Shown here: positions 1 through 5,333 of the stretch, in pieces
Layout: each line of letters begins with the position of its first letter
Numbering within the stretch: the first letter of the stretch is position 1
Source of the DNA: Deltaproteobacteria bacterium RIFCSPLOWO2_12_FULL_60_16
Lineage (GTDB): Bacteria > Desulfobacterota > Binatia > UBA9968
DNA length: 6,257 bases
Assembly: GCA_001798565.1 (NCBI GenBank)
Contig: MGSR01000153.1
Coordinates: 1-6,257 of the forward strand
Reading direction: 5' to 3'
Made by a program: the position numbers and the translations under genes
Notes under the pieces: generated by a model
What the model was told of the DNA's origin: nothing
Databases searched by the model: none
Seen by the model: only the letters and a program-made list of their open reading frames with translations

Positions 1-8
1 CCGAACAA

Positions 9-64
9 GCCGAAGGCATCGAGACTGAACGGTTCGACATAAGCAGAGGTCTATTGCCTTCGGC
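9..64. repeat. Spaced 10-bp inverted repeat downstream of the VOC gene
   Basis: GCCGAAGGCA at 9-18 is perfectly complementary to TGCCTTCGGC at 55-64, with a 36-nt interval that also contains the small near-palindrome GAACGGTTC (28-36). It lies 43 bp beyond the stop codon of the minus-strand VOC gene. It could be a 3'-end structure of that operon or an unrelated intergenic repeat. There is no T-run of the kind a Rho-independent terminator needs, so no terminator is claimed. Positions 1-106 hold no gene I can support: one plus frame is open from the left edge to about 170, but it runs antisense into the VOC gene and looks like nothing known. Confidence 0.35.
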
Positions 65-106
65 GCGAGAGGCGAGTCCCCGAGCGAACCCTTTTCACCG
101 GCCTGC

Positions 107-796
107 TCAAACCTTCCAGCCCTTGACGGATATGTCGATGCCATTTCCCTCCGGGTCATGAAGACGGTACTCGGCGTAGGGAATGCGGTCCGGCCGCTTC
201 GCCCCCCTGCGCACCCCCGCCCCCTCCGCCCGATCACGCATCTCATCAAGGTCCTGAACATGAAACCCGAAATGGTTGAAACCGTTTTTTTCCTCGCCCA
301 CCCGCTGGTAGAGCAAGGCGACATTGAAATAGCCGTCCGAAACGAAAATCGAGGAGCGATCCGAGTACGCGACCTCCTTCATTTCGAAAACGCCGCCGTA
401 AAAATCGGCCAGTCTCTTAGGATCTCCGGTGTAAAGCGCGAGATGGCGAATAGGGAAGTGGCTTTTCTCCTGCGCAGCGCCGAATCCCTTTCCTGAAAGA
501 TCGATGAGATTCCCATCGGGGTCCGCCACCTGCCACTCGCCGTGCGGAGACGCCTTGCCGCCTTTTTCGGCTTTCTGCTTTACCTTGTCCAAATCCTCCA
601 CGCGAAAGCCGCCGGCATGGAGGCCCCGCGAGCCTTCGTCCCGCCGCTTGAGCAGGGCGAGCGTGAAGACCCCATCCGAGAGACGGATCAGAGAGTCCTC
701 CTCCGAGACCGTTTTCAGCTCGAAGACCTTGCGATAGAAATCAGCCAGCCGCTTTGGCTCTTCAGCCGCGATGGTCAGACACCGCAACTCCGGCAT
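107..796 (-). CDS. VOC family protein with two glyoxalase/dioxygenase-like domains
   Basis: A 229-residue soluble protein made of two tandem vicinal-oxygen-chelate modules (about residues 1-105 and 114-229). Each has the family's 'KRLADFY..VFE' helix (residues 16-26, 127-137) and closes with a 'DP(D/E)GN.ID' strand (92-99, 214-221). VOC proteins use a divalent metal for isomerisation, ring cleavage or fosfomycin/bleomycin-type chemistry; the substrate here cannot be read. In the second domain H118, H175 and D221 occupy the usual His/His/Glu ligand positions, with Asp in place of Glu. In the first domain the first position is C6 rather than His, so that site is probably degenerate. The start is supported by AGGAGG about 6 nt upstream of the ATG. 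The gene follows the M24 gene by 15 bp on the same strand, so the two are probably co-transcribed and its ribosome site sits in that gap. The fold is secure; the reaction is unknown. Confidence 0.9.
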   Translation of the reverse strand: MPELRCLTIAAEEPKRLADFYRKVFELKTVSEEDSLIRLSDGVFTLALLKRRDEGSRGLHAGGFRVEDLDKVKQKAEKGGKASPHGEWQVADPDGNLIDLSGKGFGAAQEKSHFPIRHLALYTGDPKRLADFYGGVFEMKEVAYSDRSSIFVSDGYFNVALLYQRVGEEKNGFNHFGFHVQDLDEMRDRAEGAGVRRGAKRPDRIPYAEYRLHDPEGNGIDISVKGWKV

Positions 797-811
797 AAAG
801 GCCTCCTGTTT

Positions 812-2065
812 TTATCTCGGCGCGACCTGGATCTCATCGCGCGGGAATCTATCCATGATCTCGGCGCCGTCCTTGGTCACCACCACCATATTTTCCAGCC
901 TGACTCCGCCGACCCGCCTCTCACCCTCTCGGCCCTCGACAGCGATGGTCATTCCCTCCTCGAAAACCTGGGGAAATTTAAGCGACCACTGCCGGTTGAT
1001 GATCGGCATATCGTATCCGCTGCTGCCCCCGCCACCCAGCCCGATACCGTGGCCGATCTCGCTCGCGAGCACCTCCACCTCTTCTTTGTAGCCCCAGGTC
1101 GATGCCGGAGGAAAATGCTTGGCGGCGTCTGCCGTCGTCTTTCCGGGCTTTATCTCGTCGATGATCGCGGTTAGCCGATCCACCACCCGCTTGTACCAGT
1201 CCTTCTCTTTATCCGTCGGCTTCCTGCCCACGATGAAGGTCCGGTAGGTACAGGTGCCATACCCCATATACATGAGGCCGCAGAGAGAGCCATAGACCAA
1301 ATCGCCCACCTGGATGATCCGGCTCGACTGATGGAAGGCGCGGTCAAAAGTGTTCGGTCCGGTGCGCCAGCCGCCGGGAATCGCGGTTTCGGCGCCGTAC
1401 TCATACCCCGCGGCCGACGCGACCGTCGCCAGATCGGTATCCTTGATCCCGGGCTTTAATTTTTCCCAGACGCGGAACCAGACTCCGTCCACGATGGCCG
1501 CCGCCGTCTTCAGGCAATCGATCTCGTCCTGATTTTTGATCGATCTCGCTTCCAGCATGGTCGCCCGCGTATCCACGAAGTTCTTGATACCGGCGTTCAT
1601 CAAGGCTTCGCGCGCCAGGCCGTCGAATCCGCCAAGGCCCAGCTTCTCGCCGAGCAGGCCGCGCTTTTGAAGCTCGCTCTTGATATCGGCGGCAAATTGT
1701 TTTGCCTCATCCTGAGCGGCCTCCAGACCGCACGCGCCGGTGAGCCAGGACCGAGCCGGGCGCCATTCTTTGATCCATGGCGCCTGATCGGGCATCATAT
1801 GGTAATAGCCGTTGTGCTCATACATGACGGGGTCATGCTCGGCGAAAAAGAGCACAAAGCGGCACATCGGATAGGCAAACCCGCGAAGCCCCGTCAGATA
1901 GCGGATATTCGTCCCGCTGGCTTCGAGCAGCACTGGAATCCCGTTCTTGCGCATGATCTTCCTGGCCCGCTCCACCCGGTATTGCCGCATGCGCTCCACG
2001 TTCAAGCGCTGCTGCCAGTCCGCTACGGCGGGACCAAAGGTAAGTTGAGATGCCAGCTTGGCCAT
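812..2065 (-). CDS. M24 family (creatinase/aminopeptidase P-like) pita-bread protein with incomplete metal site
   Basis: A 417-residue cytoplasmic protein with an N-terminal creatinase-type domain (about 1-170) and a C-terminal pita-bread domain (about 180-417). Metallopeptidases of this family bind two metals through Asp, Asp, His, Glu, Glu. Here H339 (in 'IGHGIGL'), E377 (in 'AVEGREG') and E391 (in 'VRLENMVVV') are present. The first Asp position after 'GDLV' is S260 and the second, before 'RTF', is C272. H245 matches the conserved substrate-contacting His. The loss of both Asp ligands resembles creatinase, the metal-independent family member that cleaves creatine to sarcosine and urea, more than a working dipeptidase. 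The actual substrate is unknown, and a non-catalytic role cannot be excluded. The ATG at 2065 has an AGGGGAGG ribosome site about 8 nt upstream. It is first gene of an operon with the VOC gene; I found no clear promoter, only a weak TTGCAC/TAGAGT pair about 40-70 nt upstream. Confidence 0.9.
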   Translation of the reverse strand: MAKLASQLTFGPAVADWQQRLNVERMRQYRVERARKIMRKNGIPVLLEASGTNIRYLTGLRGFAYPMCRFVLFFAEHDPVMYEHNGYYHMMPDQAPWIKEWRPARSWLTGACGLEAAQDEAKQFAADIKSELQKRGLLGEKLGLGGFDGLAREALMNAGIKNFVDTRATMLEARSIKNQDEIDCLKTAAAIVDGVWFRVWEKLKPGIKDTDLATVASAAGYEYGAETAIPGGWRTGPNTFDRAFHQSSRIIQVGDLVYGSLCGLMYMGYGTCTYRTFIVGRKPTDKEKDWYKRVVDRLTAIIDEIKPGKTTADAAKHFPPASTWGYKEEVEVLASEIGHGIGLGGGGSSGYDMPIINRQWSLKFPQVFEEGMTIAVEGREGERRVGGVRLENMVVVTKDGAEIMDRFPRDEIQVAPR

Positions 2066-2186
2066 AATTACGACCTCCCCTGATGTTTGGAGGCGACTCT
2101 AACTCGAATTCCAATTCCCGTGCAACAGCCCCGTCTACGAAGCCAGCTCTCTCCTTCCGGCCCTGGGACTAACATGCAGAGGAAGC

Positions 2187-2264
2187 GCGTCGAGGGGAAG
2201 AGAGCCTTCCGGCCGCGGCGTCACCGCAGCCCGGAAGCGCCTTTCGGGCGCGATGCAATAGAGA
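2187..2264 (+). repeat. Left outer arm of composite inverted repeat
   Basis: This arm is the reverse complement of 2600-2678. Two long blocks match: 2194-2218 pairs with 2647-2671 without mismatch (25 bp), and 2231-2264 pairs with 2600-2633 with one mismatch in 34. A 5-bp block GCGTC (2187-2191) pairs with GACGC (2674-2678) across a 2-nt mismatch and marks the apparent outer limit. The 12-13 nt between the two main blocks is diverged. No target-site duplication is evident outside the arms. Arms of this length and fidelity suggest a miniature inverted-repeat (MITE-like) mobile element or a structured-RNA locus; no transposase is present. Confidence 0.85.
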
Positions 2265-2300
2265 CGTGGTACGCTGAACCGGCACATACGCTTGAAACTG

Positions 2301-2370
2301 CACGTCTGGTGCATCGCGCCCTCAATCCGCCCCCGGGCTGCTGCGTCCGTCAGGCTCCTCTCCCCCGACT
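2301..2370 (-). repeat. Degenerate inner copy of the repeat arm
   Basis: This segment is also complementary to the left arm, forming a shorter inner hairpin. CACGTCT (2301-2307) pairs with AGACGTG (2262-2268), and TGCATCGCGCCC (2310-2321) pairs perfectly with 2247-2258. Further outward GGGCTGC (2335-2341) pairs with GCAGCCC (2226-2232), and AGGCTC (2352-2357) pairs with a GAGCCT run at about 2202-2207, with gaps between. It runs in the same orientation as the right outer arm (2600-2678) and shares its AAACT...GCATCGCGCCC stretch. It is therefore a third, diverged copy of the same unit. Confidence 0.7.
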
Positions 2371-2410
2371 CTTCACCTCCGCCCACCAAAGTACAGACCT
2401 CTTCCTCTCA

Positions 2411-2594
2411 GGGACCTCCCTGTCCTCGTAAGCGAACATCGGCTCGGCGGCGTCGGAACTCTCTGCGAGCCGAGGATAGCAGCATCGACTGTCTGAGCCC
2501 GTATTTGTCTTATGGGCGAGTTTCGATGCTGCCTGAGGCGAGCAGCTAGAGTTCCAGCCGACGAGACGGTGAGCCAAGAGGATAGGGAGGTCCC
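2411..2594. repeat. Long imperfect hairpin inside the composite element
   Basis: Three nested blocks pair in register: 2411-2427 with 2578-2594 (16 of 17), GGAACTCT 2455-2462 with AGAGTTCC 2548-2555, and CAGCATCGA 2480-2488 with TCGATGCTG 2523-2531. The apex is about 2489-2522, where CCCGTA and TATGGG can also pair through one wobble. The left half contains its own 8-bp hairpin (TCGGCTCG 2439-2446 with CGAGCCGA 2466-2473) and a CAGGGA-CC-TCCCTG palindrome (2409-2422). The preserved register across almost 90 nt per arm suggests an old palindrome that has drifted, or a folded RNA. Confidence 0.75.
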
Positions 2595-2599
2595 AAACT

Positions 2600-2678
2600 T
2601 CTCTATTGCATCGCGCCCGAAAGCCGCTTCCGGTCTGCTTGTCAGCCCGCGGCCGGAAGGCTCTCTTCCCCGAGACGC
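2600..2678 (-). repeat. Right outer arm of composite inverted repeat
   Basis: Partner of the left outer arm at 2187-2264: 25 of 25 and 33 of 34 bases are complementary in the two main blocks (2647-2671, 2600-2633), with a terminal GACGC at 2674-2678. It ends only 33 bp before the -35 box of the amidohydrolase promoter. Transcription from further upstream, or cruciform extrusion, could therefore affect that promoter. It begins 5 bp after the internal hairpin, whereas on the left side the corresponding gap is about 145 bp and holds the inner repeat copy. Confidence 0.85.
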
Positions 2679-2711
2679 CGGTGGGCCGCAGCCGCGAGCG
2701 CTCCGGCATGA

Positions 2712-2741
2712 TTGACCCGGCCCAAAGGAGATTGTTATAAG
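2712..2741 (+). promoter_or_regulatory. Sigma70-type promoter of the amidohydrolase gene
   Basis: TTGACC (2712-2717) and TATAAG (2736-2741) each match the sigma70 consensus at five of six bases and are 18 bp apart. Transcription would begin near 2748. That leaves a leader of about 26 nt containing the AAAGGAG site (2757-2763). The predicted start point falls after the alternative TTG start at 2744, which supports the ATG at 2774 as the real start. Confidence 0.6.
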
Positions 2742-2773
2742 CATTGCAGAAATGCGAAAGGAGAGAGGATGCC

Positions 2774-3898
2774 ATGCGCGTCATCGATGCCGACGGTCAC
2801 GTCGAAGAGAATCCGGCGACTTTCAGCGACAAATATTTAGATCCGGCATTCCGCTCCCAGCGGCCGCGCGTGATCGGGATGGACGGGCTCGCCTACTGGA
2901 TGATCGACGAGCAGCTCTTTCCCCGGCGCGTCGGGCGCGGCTGCCACAATCTGGGAACACCCGTCAGCTACGACGGCAAGCCGACCAAACACGCGGCGCG
3001 AAAGCCCGACAGCCTCGAGAGCATGGAGCTCAGCGACCTTAACGCGCGCTTAAAAATCATGGACGAAGAGGATATCGCCGTCCAGGTGCTCTATCCGACG
3101 CTTTTTCTCGCCTACCCGCTCAGCTCCAATGTGCCCTACATGAGCGCGCTCTGCTCCTCCTACAACCGCTGGCTGGGCGACCGGTTGTCGGGCAACGGGC
3201 GCCTGAAGTGGGTAGGGGTGGTCAACCTAGACGACATCCCCGGGGCCGTGCGCGCCGTGCATGAGGCGAAGCGTCTGGGCGCGGTGGGCATGATGATCCT
3301 AGGGACCGCCGGCGATCGTCTGCTGGACCATCCGAGCCTTCTTCCCTTTTACGAGGCCGTAGCCGAAGAAAAATTAACCCTGGCGGTGCACGTCGGCTGG
3401 GCCTGCCCGTCGATCAATAATCTCTTTACCCACATCTATCCCTCGGGCGTCATCGCCTTCCTCATGCCCGTGCTGATGGGCTTTGTCTCTCTGATCAGCG
3501 GCGGGGTGCTGGATCGCTTCCCGAATCTCAGGATCGTTTTTCTCGAGGCCGGCTCGCTGTGGATCCACTTCATGCTCGACCGGCTGGAGCATCGCTTCAA
3601 GCATTCAACCAAGAACCTCGCCCACGTGGTCTCGGAGACAGCCCCCAAAGAGAAGCTGCCGCCGATGGACTATGTCCGCAGGGAAACGCTCTACTTCAGC
3701 GCGGAGGTGGAGGACGCGCTGCTGCCTCAGGTGATCGAGCTGGTGGGTGAGGGACAGATTGTCTTCGGCTCGGACATGCCGCATGGGGACCGCGAGCGCT
3801 TTGCCGCCCGCGAGCTGCGGGAGAGAAAAGATATCAGCGCGGCCGCCAAGGCGAGCATCCTGGAGAAAAACGCCCTGCGTCTTTACGGTCTAACCTGA
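2774..3898 (+). CDS. Amidohydrolase family protein (amidohydrolase-2 / ACMSD-like metal hydrolase)
   Basis: A 374-residue cytoplasmic TIM-barrel hydrolase. The N-terminus 'VIDADGHVEE' carries the family's metal-binding Asp/His segment (D5, D7, H9). H206 in 'LAVHVGW' is the barrel metal ligand. E258 in 'VFLEAGSLW' and the 'FGSDMPHGD' motif (331-339, D334 and H337) complete the active-site set. Relatives include aminocarboxymuconate-semialdehyde decarboxylase, gamma-resorcylate decarboxylase and many uncharacterised hydrolases or decarboxylases of aromatic and heterocyclic acids; the substrate is not deducible. The ATG at 2774 was chosen over an in-frame TTG at 2744. The ATG has AAAGGAG 10 nt upstream, gives the N-terminus usual for the family, and lies downstream of the predicted transcription start. 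It is convergent with the methyltransferase gene, 36 bp apart, and appears monocistronic. Confidence 0.92.
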   Translation: MRVIDADGHVEENPATFSDKYLDPAFRSQRPRVIGMDGLAYWMIDEQLFPRRVGRGCHNLGTPVSYDGKPTKHAARKPDSLESMELSDLNARLKIMDEEDIAVQVLYPTLFLAYPLSSNVPYMSALCSSYNRWLGDRLSGNGRLKWVGVVNLDDIPGAVRAVHEAKRLGAVGMMILGTAGDRLLDHPSLLPFYEAVAEEKLTLAVHVGWACPSINNLFTHIYPSGVIAFLMPVLMGFVSLISGGVLDRFPNLRIVFLEAGSLWIHFMLDRLEHRFKHSTKNLAHVVSETAPKEKLPPMDYVRRETLYFSAEVEDALLPQVIELVGEGQIVFGSDMPHGDRERFAARELRERKDISAAAKASILEKNALRLYGLT

Positions 3899-3904
3899 GC
3901 AAGC

Positions 3905-3918
3905 GCGGCGGCAGCCGC
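3905..3918. terminator. Weak candidate hairpin between convergent genes
   Basis: GCGGC (3905-3909) and GCCGC (3914-3918) form a 5-bp GC stem with a GGCA loop in the 36-bp gap between two convergent stop codons. No T-run follows on either strand, so it is not a standard Rho-independent terminator. It is listed because of its position only. Confidence 0.2.
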
Positions 3919-3934
3919 TCTGTTCGAAGGCGGG

Positions 3935-4495
3935 TCAACGGGGCTTCTCGTCAATCCGCCAGAGGAAGAGCGTGTGGTCATGGATGAGATCGCCCCGCAT
4001 GCGCTCGACCCTTACCGGCGTCCAACCCTCTATGGGAAAATCGTGCGAGACCACGCGCGCCCCCGGCTTGAGCTGCCGCCAGAGGATCGGCCTGAGCTTC
4101 AAGTTGAACTCGGGGAGCATGTAGAGGGTTACCACGGTCGCCGATGAGACGTCGACGGTGAGGGCATCCTGCTCGCGAAACTCCACCAGATGGCTGACCC
4201 CTTCGTCTTTGGCGTTATTGCGCGCGCGCTGCACCAGATCGGGATCGATCTCCACTCCTACGCCGCGCGTGCCGTATTTCTTCGCCGCCCGGATGACGAT
4301 CCGGCCGTCACCGCTGCCGAGATCATAGACCACGTCTCCCCGTTTCACCCCGGCCAGCTCGAGCATCCGGTCCACCACCTCAGGCGGCGTAGGGATAAAA
4401 GGGACTTCGCCTCCGGTCCAAACCGGCAGCGTGCAGCCGCTTGGAATAAGCGCCCAAACGATCAACAAGAGAGCCCGTAATTTTCTTTTGAACAT
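3935..4495 (-). CDS. Class I SAM-dependent methyltransferase with N-terminal signal/lipoprotein-like segment
   Basis: A 186-residue protein. Residues 3-20 look like a secretion signal: KRK at the N-terminus, a hydrophobic 'LRALLLIVWALI' core, then PSG and C21. This resembles a lipobox, but the -3 residue is Pro rather than Leu/Val/Ile. The rest is a Rossmann methyltransferase: the SAM-binding motif 'VVYDLGSGDGRIVI' (55-68), the acidic 'GVEIDP' (80-85), and a C-terminal 'LPEFNLKLRP...VVSHDFPIEGW' segment (127-158). That last segment resembles bacterial relatives of the eukaryotic FAM173/ATPSC-KMT lysine methyltransferases. The preceding 'VPFIPTPPEVVDRML' (31-45) is also typical of that family. 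The target is unknown. SAM is cytosolic, so the segment may be a membrane anchor facing the cytoplasm rather than a cleaved export signal. There is no Shine-Dalgarno sequence; the promoter places transcription start at the ATG. The gene is transcribed divergently from the cysteine hydrolase gene. Confidence 0.87.
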   Translation of the reverse strand: MFKRKLRALLLIVWALIPSGCTLPVWTGGEVPFIPTPPEVVDRMLELAGVKRGDVVYDLGSGDGRIVIRAAKKYGTRGVGVEIDPDLVQRARNNAKDEGVSHLVEFREQDALTVDVSSATVVTLYMLPEFNLKLRPILWRQLKPGARVVSHDFPIEGWTPVRVERMRGDLIHDHTLFLWRIDEKPR

Positions 4496-4501
4496 GGATG
4501 T

Positions 4502-4530
4502 TTTATATGGCCGGTTGGATCTGTAGTCAA
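4502..4530 (-). promoter_or_regulatory. Strong sigma70-type promoter of the methyltransferase gene, probably leaderless
   Basis: On the minus strand TTGACT (4530-4525) and TATAAA (4507-4502) are separated by exactly 17 bp, matching ten of twelve consensus bases. The usual 6-8 nt from the -10 box puts the transcription start at about 4496-4494, on or next to the ATG at 4495. This agrees with the lack of any ribosome site and indicates a leaderless mRNA. Confidence 0.6.
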
Positions 4531-4560
4531 ACCAGCGCAGGGCTTCGGTAAGACGGGTGC

Positions 4561-4588
4561 TTGACAGGACCGGGCCATCTGTTATCTA
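4561..4588 (+). promoter_or_regulatory. Candidate promoter of the cysteine hydrolase gene
   Basis: A perfect TTGACA -35 box (4561-4566) is followed after 16 bp by TATCTA (4583-4588), a weak -10 with three of six matches. Transcription would begin near 4595, giving a leader of about 22 nt that includes AGGGAGG (4601-4607), 9 nt before the ATG. It is divergent from, and about 30 bp away from, the methyltransferase promoter, so one regulator bound here could affect both. The poor -10 box may mean an activator is needed or that a different -10 is used. Confidence 0.4.
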
Positions 4589-4616
4589 GGAGGCGACTTG
4601 AGGGAGGAAAAAACCC

Positions 4617-5333
4617 ATGGCTATTTGGGACGATACATTGACCCCGCGGGATAGAGAAGTTTTTGCCAAGTCCGGTTATGGCAAGCGCGCTGGATTCGGC
4701 CAGCGGCCCGCGCTCCTGGTCATCGACATGAACTACAACTTCGTGGGCGACAAGCCCGAGCCGATCCTCAAGTCGATTGAGCATTTTCGCAACAGCTGCG
4801 GCGAGGAGGGCTGGCAGGGGGTCCACCACATCCGCGAGCTGCTCGACGAGACGCGTAAAAAGAGGCTTCCGACTTTCTATACGACCGGCCACGAAGGGGG
4901 AAGCCCCGTGGCCTTCGGCCGCTGGCACGGAAAGAACAGCCGGGGCGGGGAAGATATGGGCAAGGAATGGGCAAAGGGAAACGACATCGTCGCGGAGATC
5001 GCGCCTCTGGATGGAGACGTTTTGATCCGGAAGCAGAAGCCCAGCGCCTTCTTCGGCACCCCGCTCGTGAGCATGCTTAATGAAGTCCATGCCGATACTG
5101 TCCTGGTCACCGGCTGCACCACCAGCGGCTGCGTGCGCGCGAGCACGATCGACGCCTTCTCTTATAACTTCCGCGTCTGCGTGGTCGAGGAGTGCGTCTT
5201 TGACCGGGGCCAGGCCTCGCATAAGACTAACCTCTTCGACATGAACATGAAGTACGCGGATGTGATCCCGCTCGGCGAGGCGCTGGAATACGTCCGAGGC
5301 CTGCCGGAGACCCTCTACGCCCCAGGGCTGTAA
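4617..5333 (+). CDS. Isochorismatase-family cysteine hydrolase (N-carbamoylsarcosine amidohydrolase-like)
   Basis: A 238-residue cytoplasmic alpha/beta hydrolase with the family's Asp-Lys-Cys triad. D37 is in 'LLVIDMNYNF', K139 lies four residues before the conserved 'SAFFGT' (143-148), and C172 is the nucleophile in 'GCTTSGCVRAS' (166-176). The GCTT segment holds the usual cis-peptide next to the oxyanion site. The 'NYNFVGDKPEPIL' start (39-51) and the length fit the N-carbamoylsarcosine/maleamate amidohydrolase branch better than true isochorismatases or nicotinamidases. Such enzymes hydrolyse carbamoyl or amide bonds, releasing ammonia and, for carbamoyl substrates, CO2. The substrate is inferred only. 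The start at 4617 has AGGGAGG 9 nt upstream. The stop codon directly abuts that of the convergent DUF5678-like gene. The long minus-strand open frame over this gene is a GC-driven shadow. Confidence 0.92.
   Translation: MAIWDDTLTPRDREVFAKSGYGKRAGFGQRPALLVIDMNYNFVGDKPEPILKSIEHFRNSCGEEGWQGVHHIRELLDETRKKRLPTFYTTGHEGGSPVAFGRWHGKNSRGGEDMGKEWAKGNDIVAEIAPLDGDVLIRKQKPSAFFGTPLVSMLNEVHADTVLVTGCTTSGCVRASTIDAFSYNFRVCVVEECVFDRGQASHKTNLFDMNMKYADVIPLGEALEYVRGLPETLYAPGL

Larger units (their letters stand above)
2066..2773. other. Gene-free intergenic region filled by a palindromic element
   Basis: This 708-bp interval separates the divergent M24 and amidohydrolase genes. Several overlapping frames of 60-145 codons are open on both strands, but none has a ribosome site with a recognisable product. 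They all cross the inverted repeats, so the same peptide stretches (for example 'GKRAFRPR' and 'FGRDAIE') appear in translations of both strands, as expected when a palindrome is translated. The content is: ribosome site of the M24 gene (about 2074-2081), the composite inverted-repeat element (2187-2678), an 8-bp palindrome GAGCGCTC (2696-2703), and the amidohydrolase promoter and leader (2712-2773). I see no tRNA, rRNA or recognised riboswitch. Confidence 0.7.

Noticed and set aside
28..45. GGTTCGAC motif suggesting a tRNA T-loop
   Set aside because: The flanking bases do not pair as a T-stem and no acceptor or anticodon arm is found.
542..1174. 210-codon open frame on the plus strand across the M24/VOC junction
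   Set aside because: It is antisense to two genes with clear motifs and ribosome sites, with no recognisable domain.
2187..2678. CRISPR array as explanation for repeated units
   Set aside because: There are only three long, diverged units in mixed orientation, with no regular short repeats or spacers.
2744..2773. TTG start giving ten extra residues on the amidohydrolase
   Set aside because: It precedes the predicted transcription start, and the ATG at 2774 has a better ribosome site and the family-typical N-terminus.
2087..2784. Several 60-144 codon open frames on both strands in the intergenic region
   Set aside because: They cross the inverted repeats, lack ribosome sites, overlap each other and give the same peptides on both strands.
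3899..3934. Strong bidirectional terminator between convergent genes
   Set aside because: There is only a 5-bp stem with no T-run; it is kept as a low-confidence hairpin only.
4527..5222. 231-codon open frame on the minus strand
   Set aside because: It lies fully antisense to the well-supported cysteine hydrolase gene, has no family resemblance, and is explained by GC-rich codon bias.
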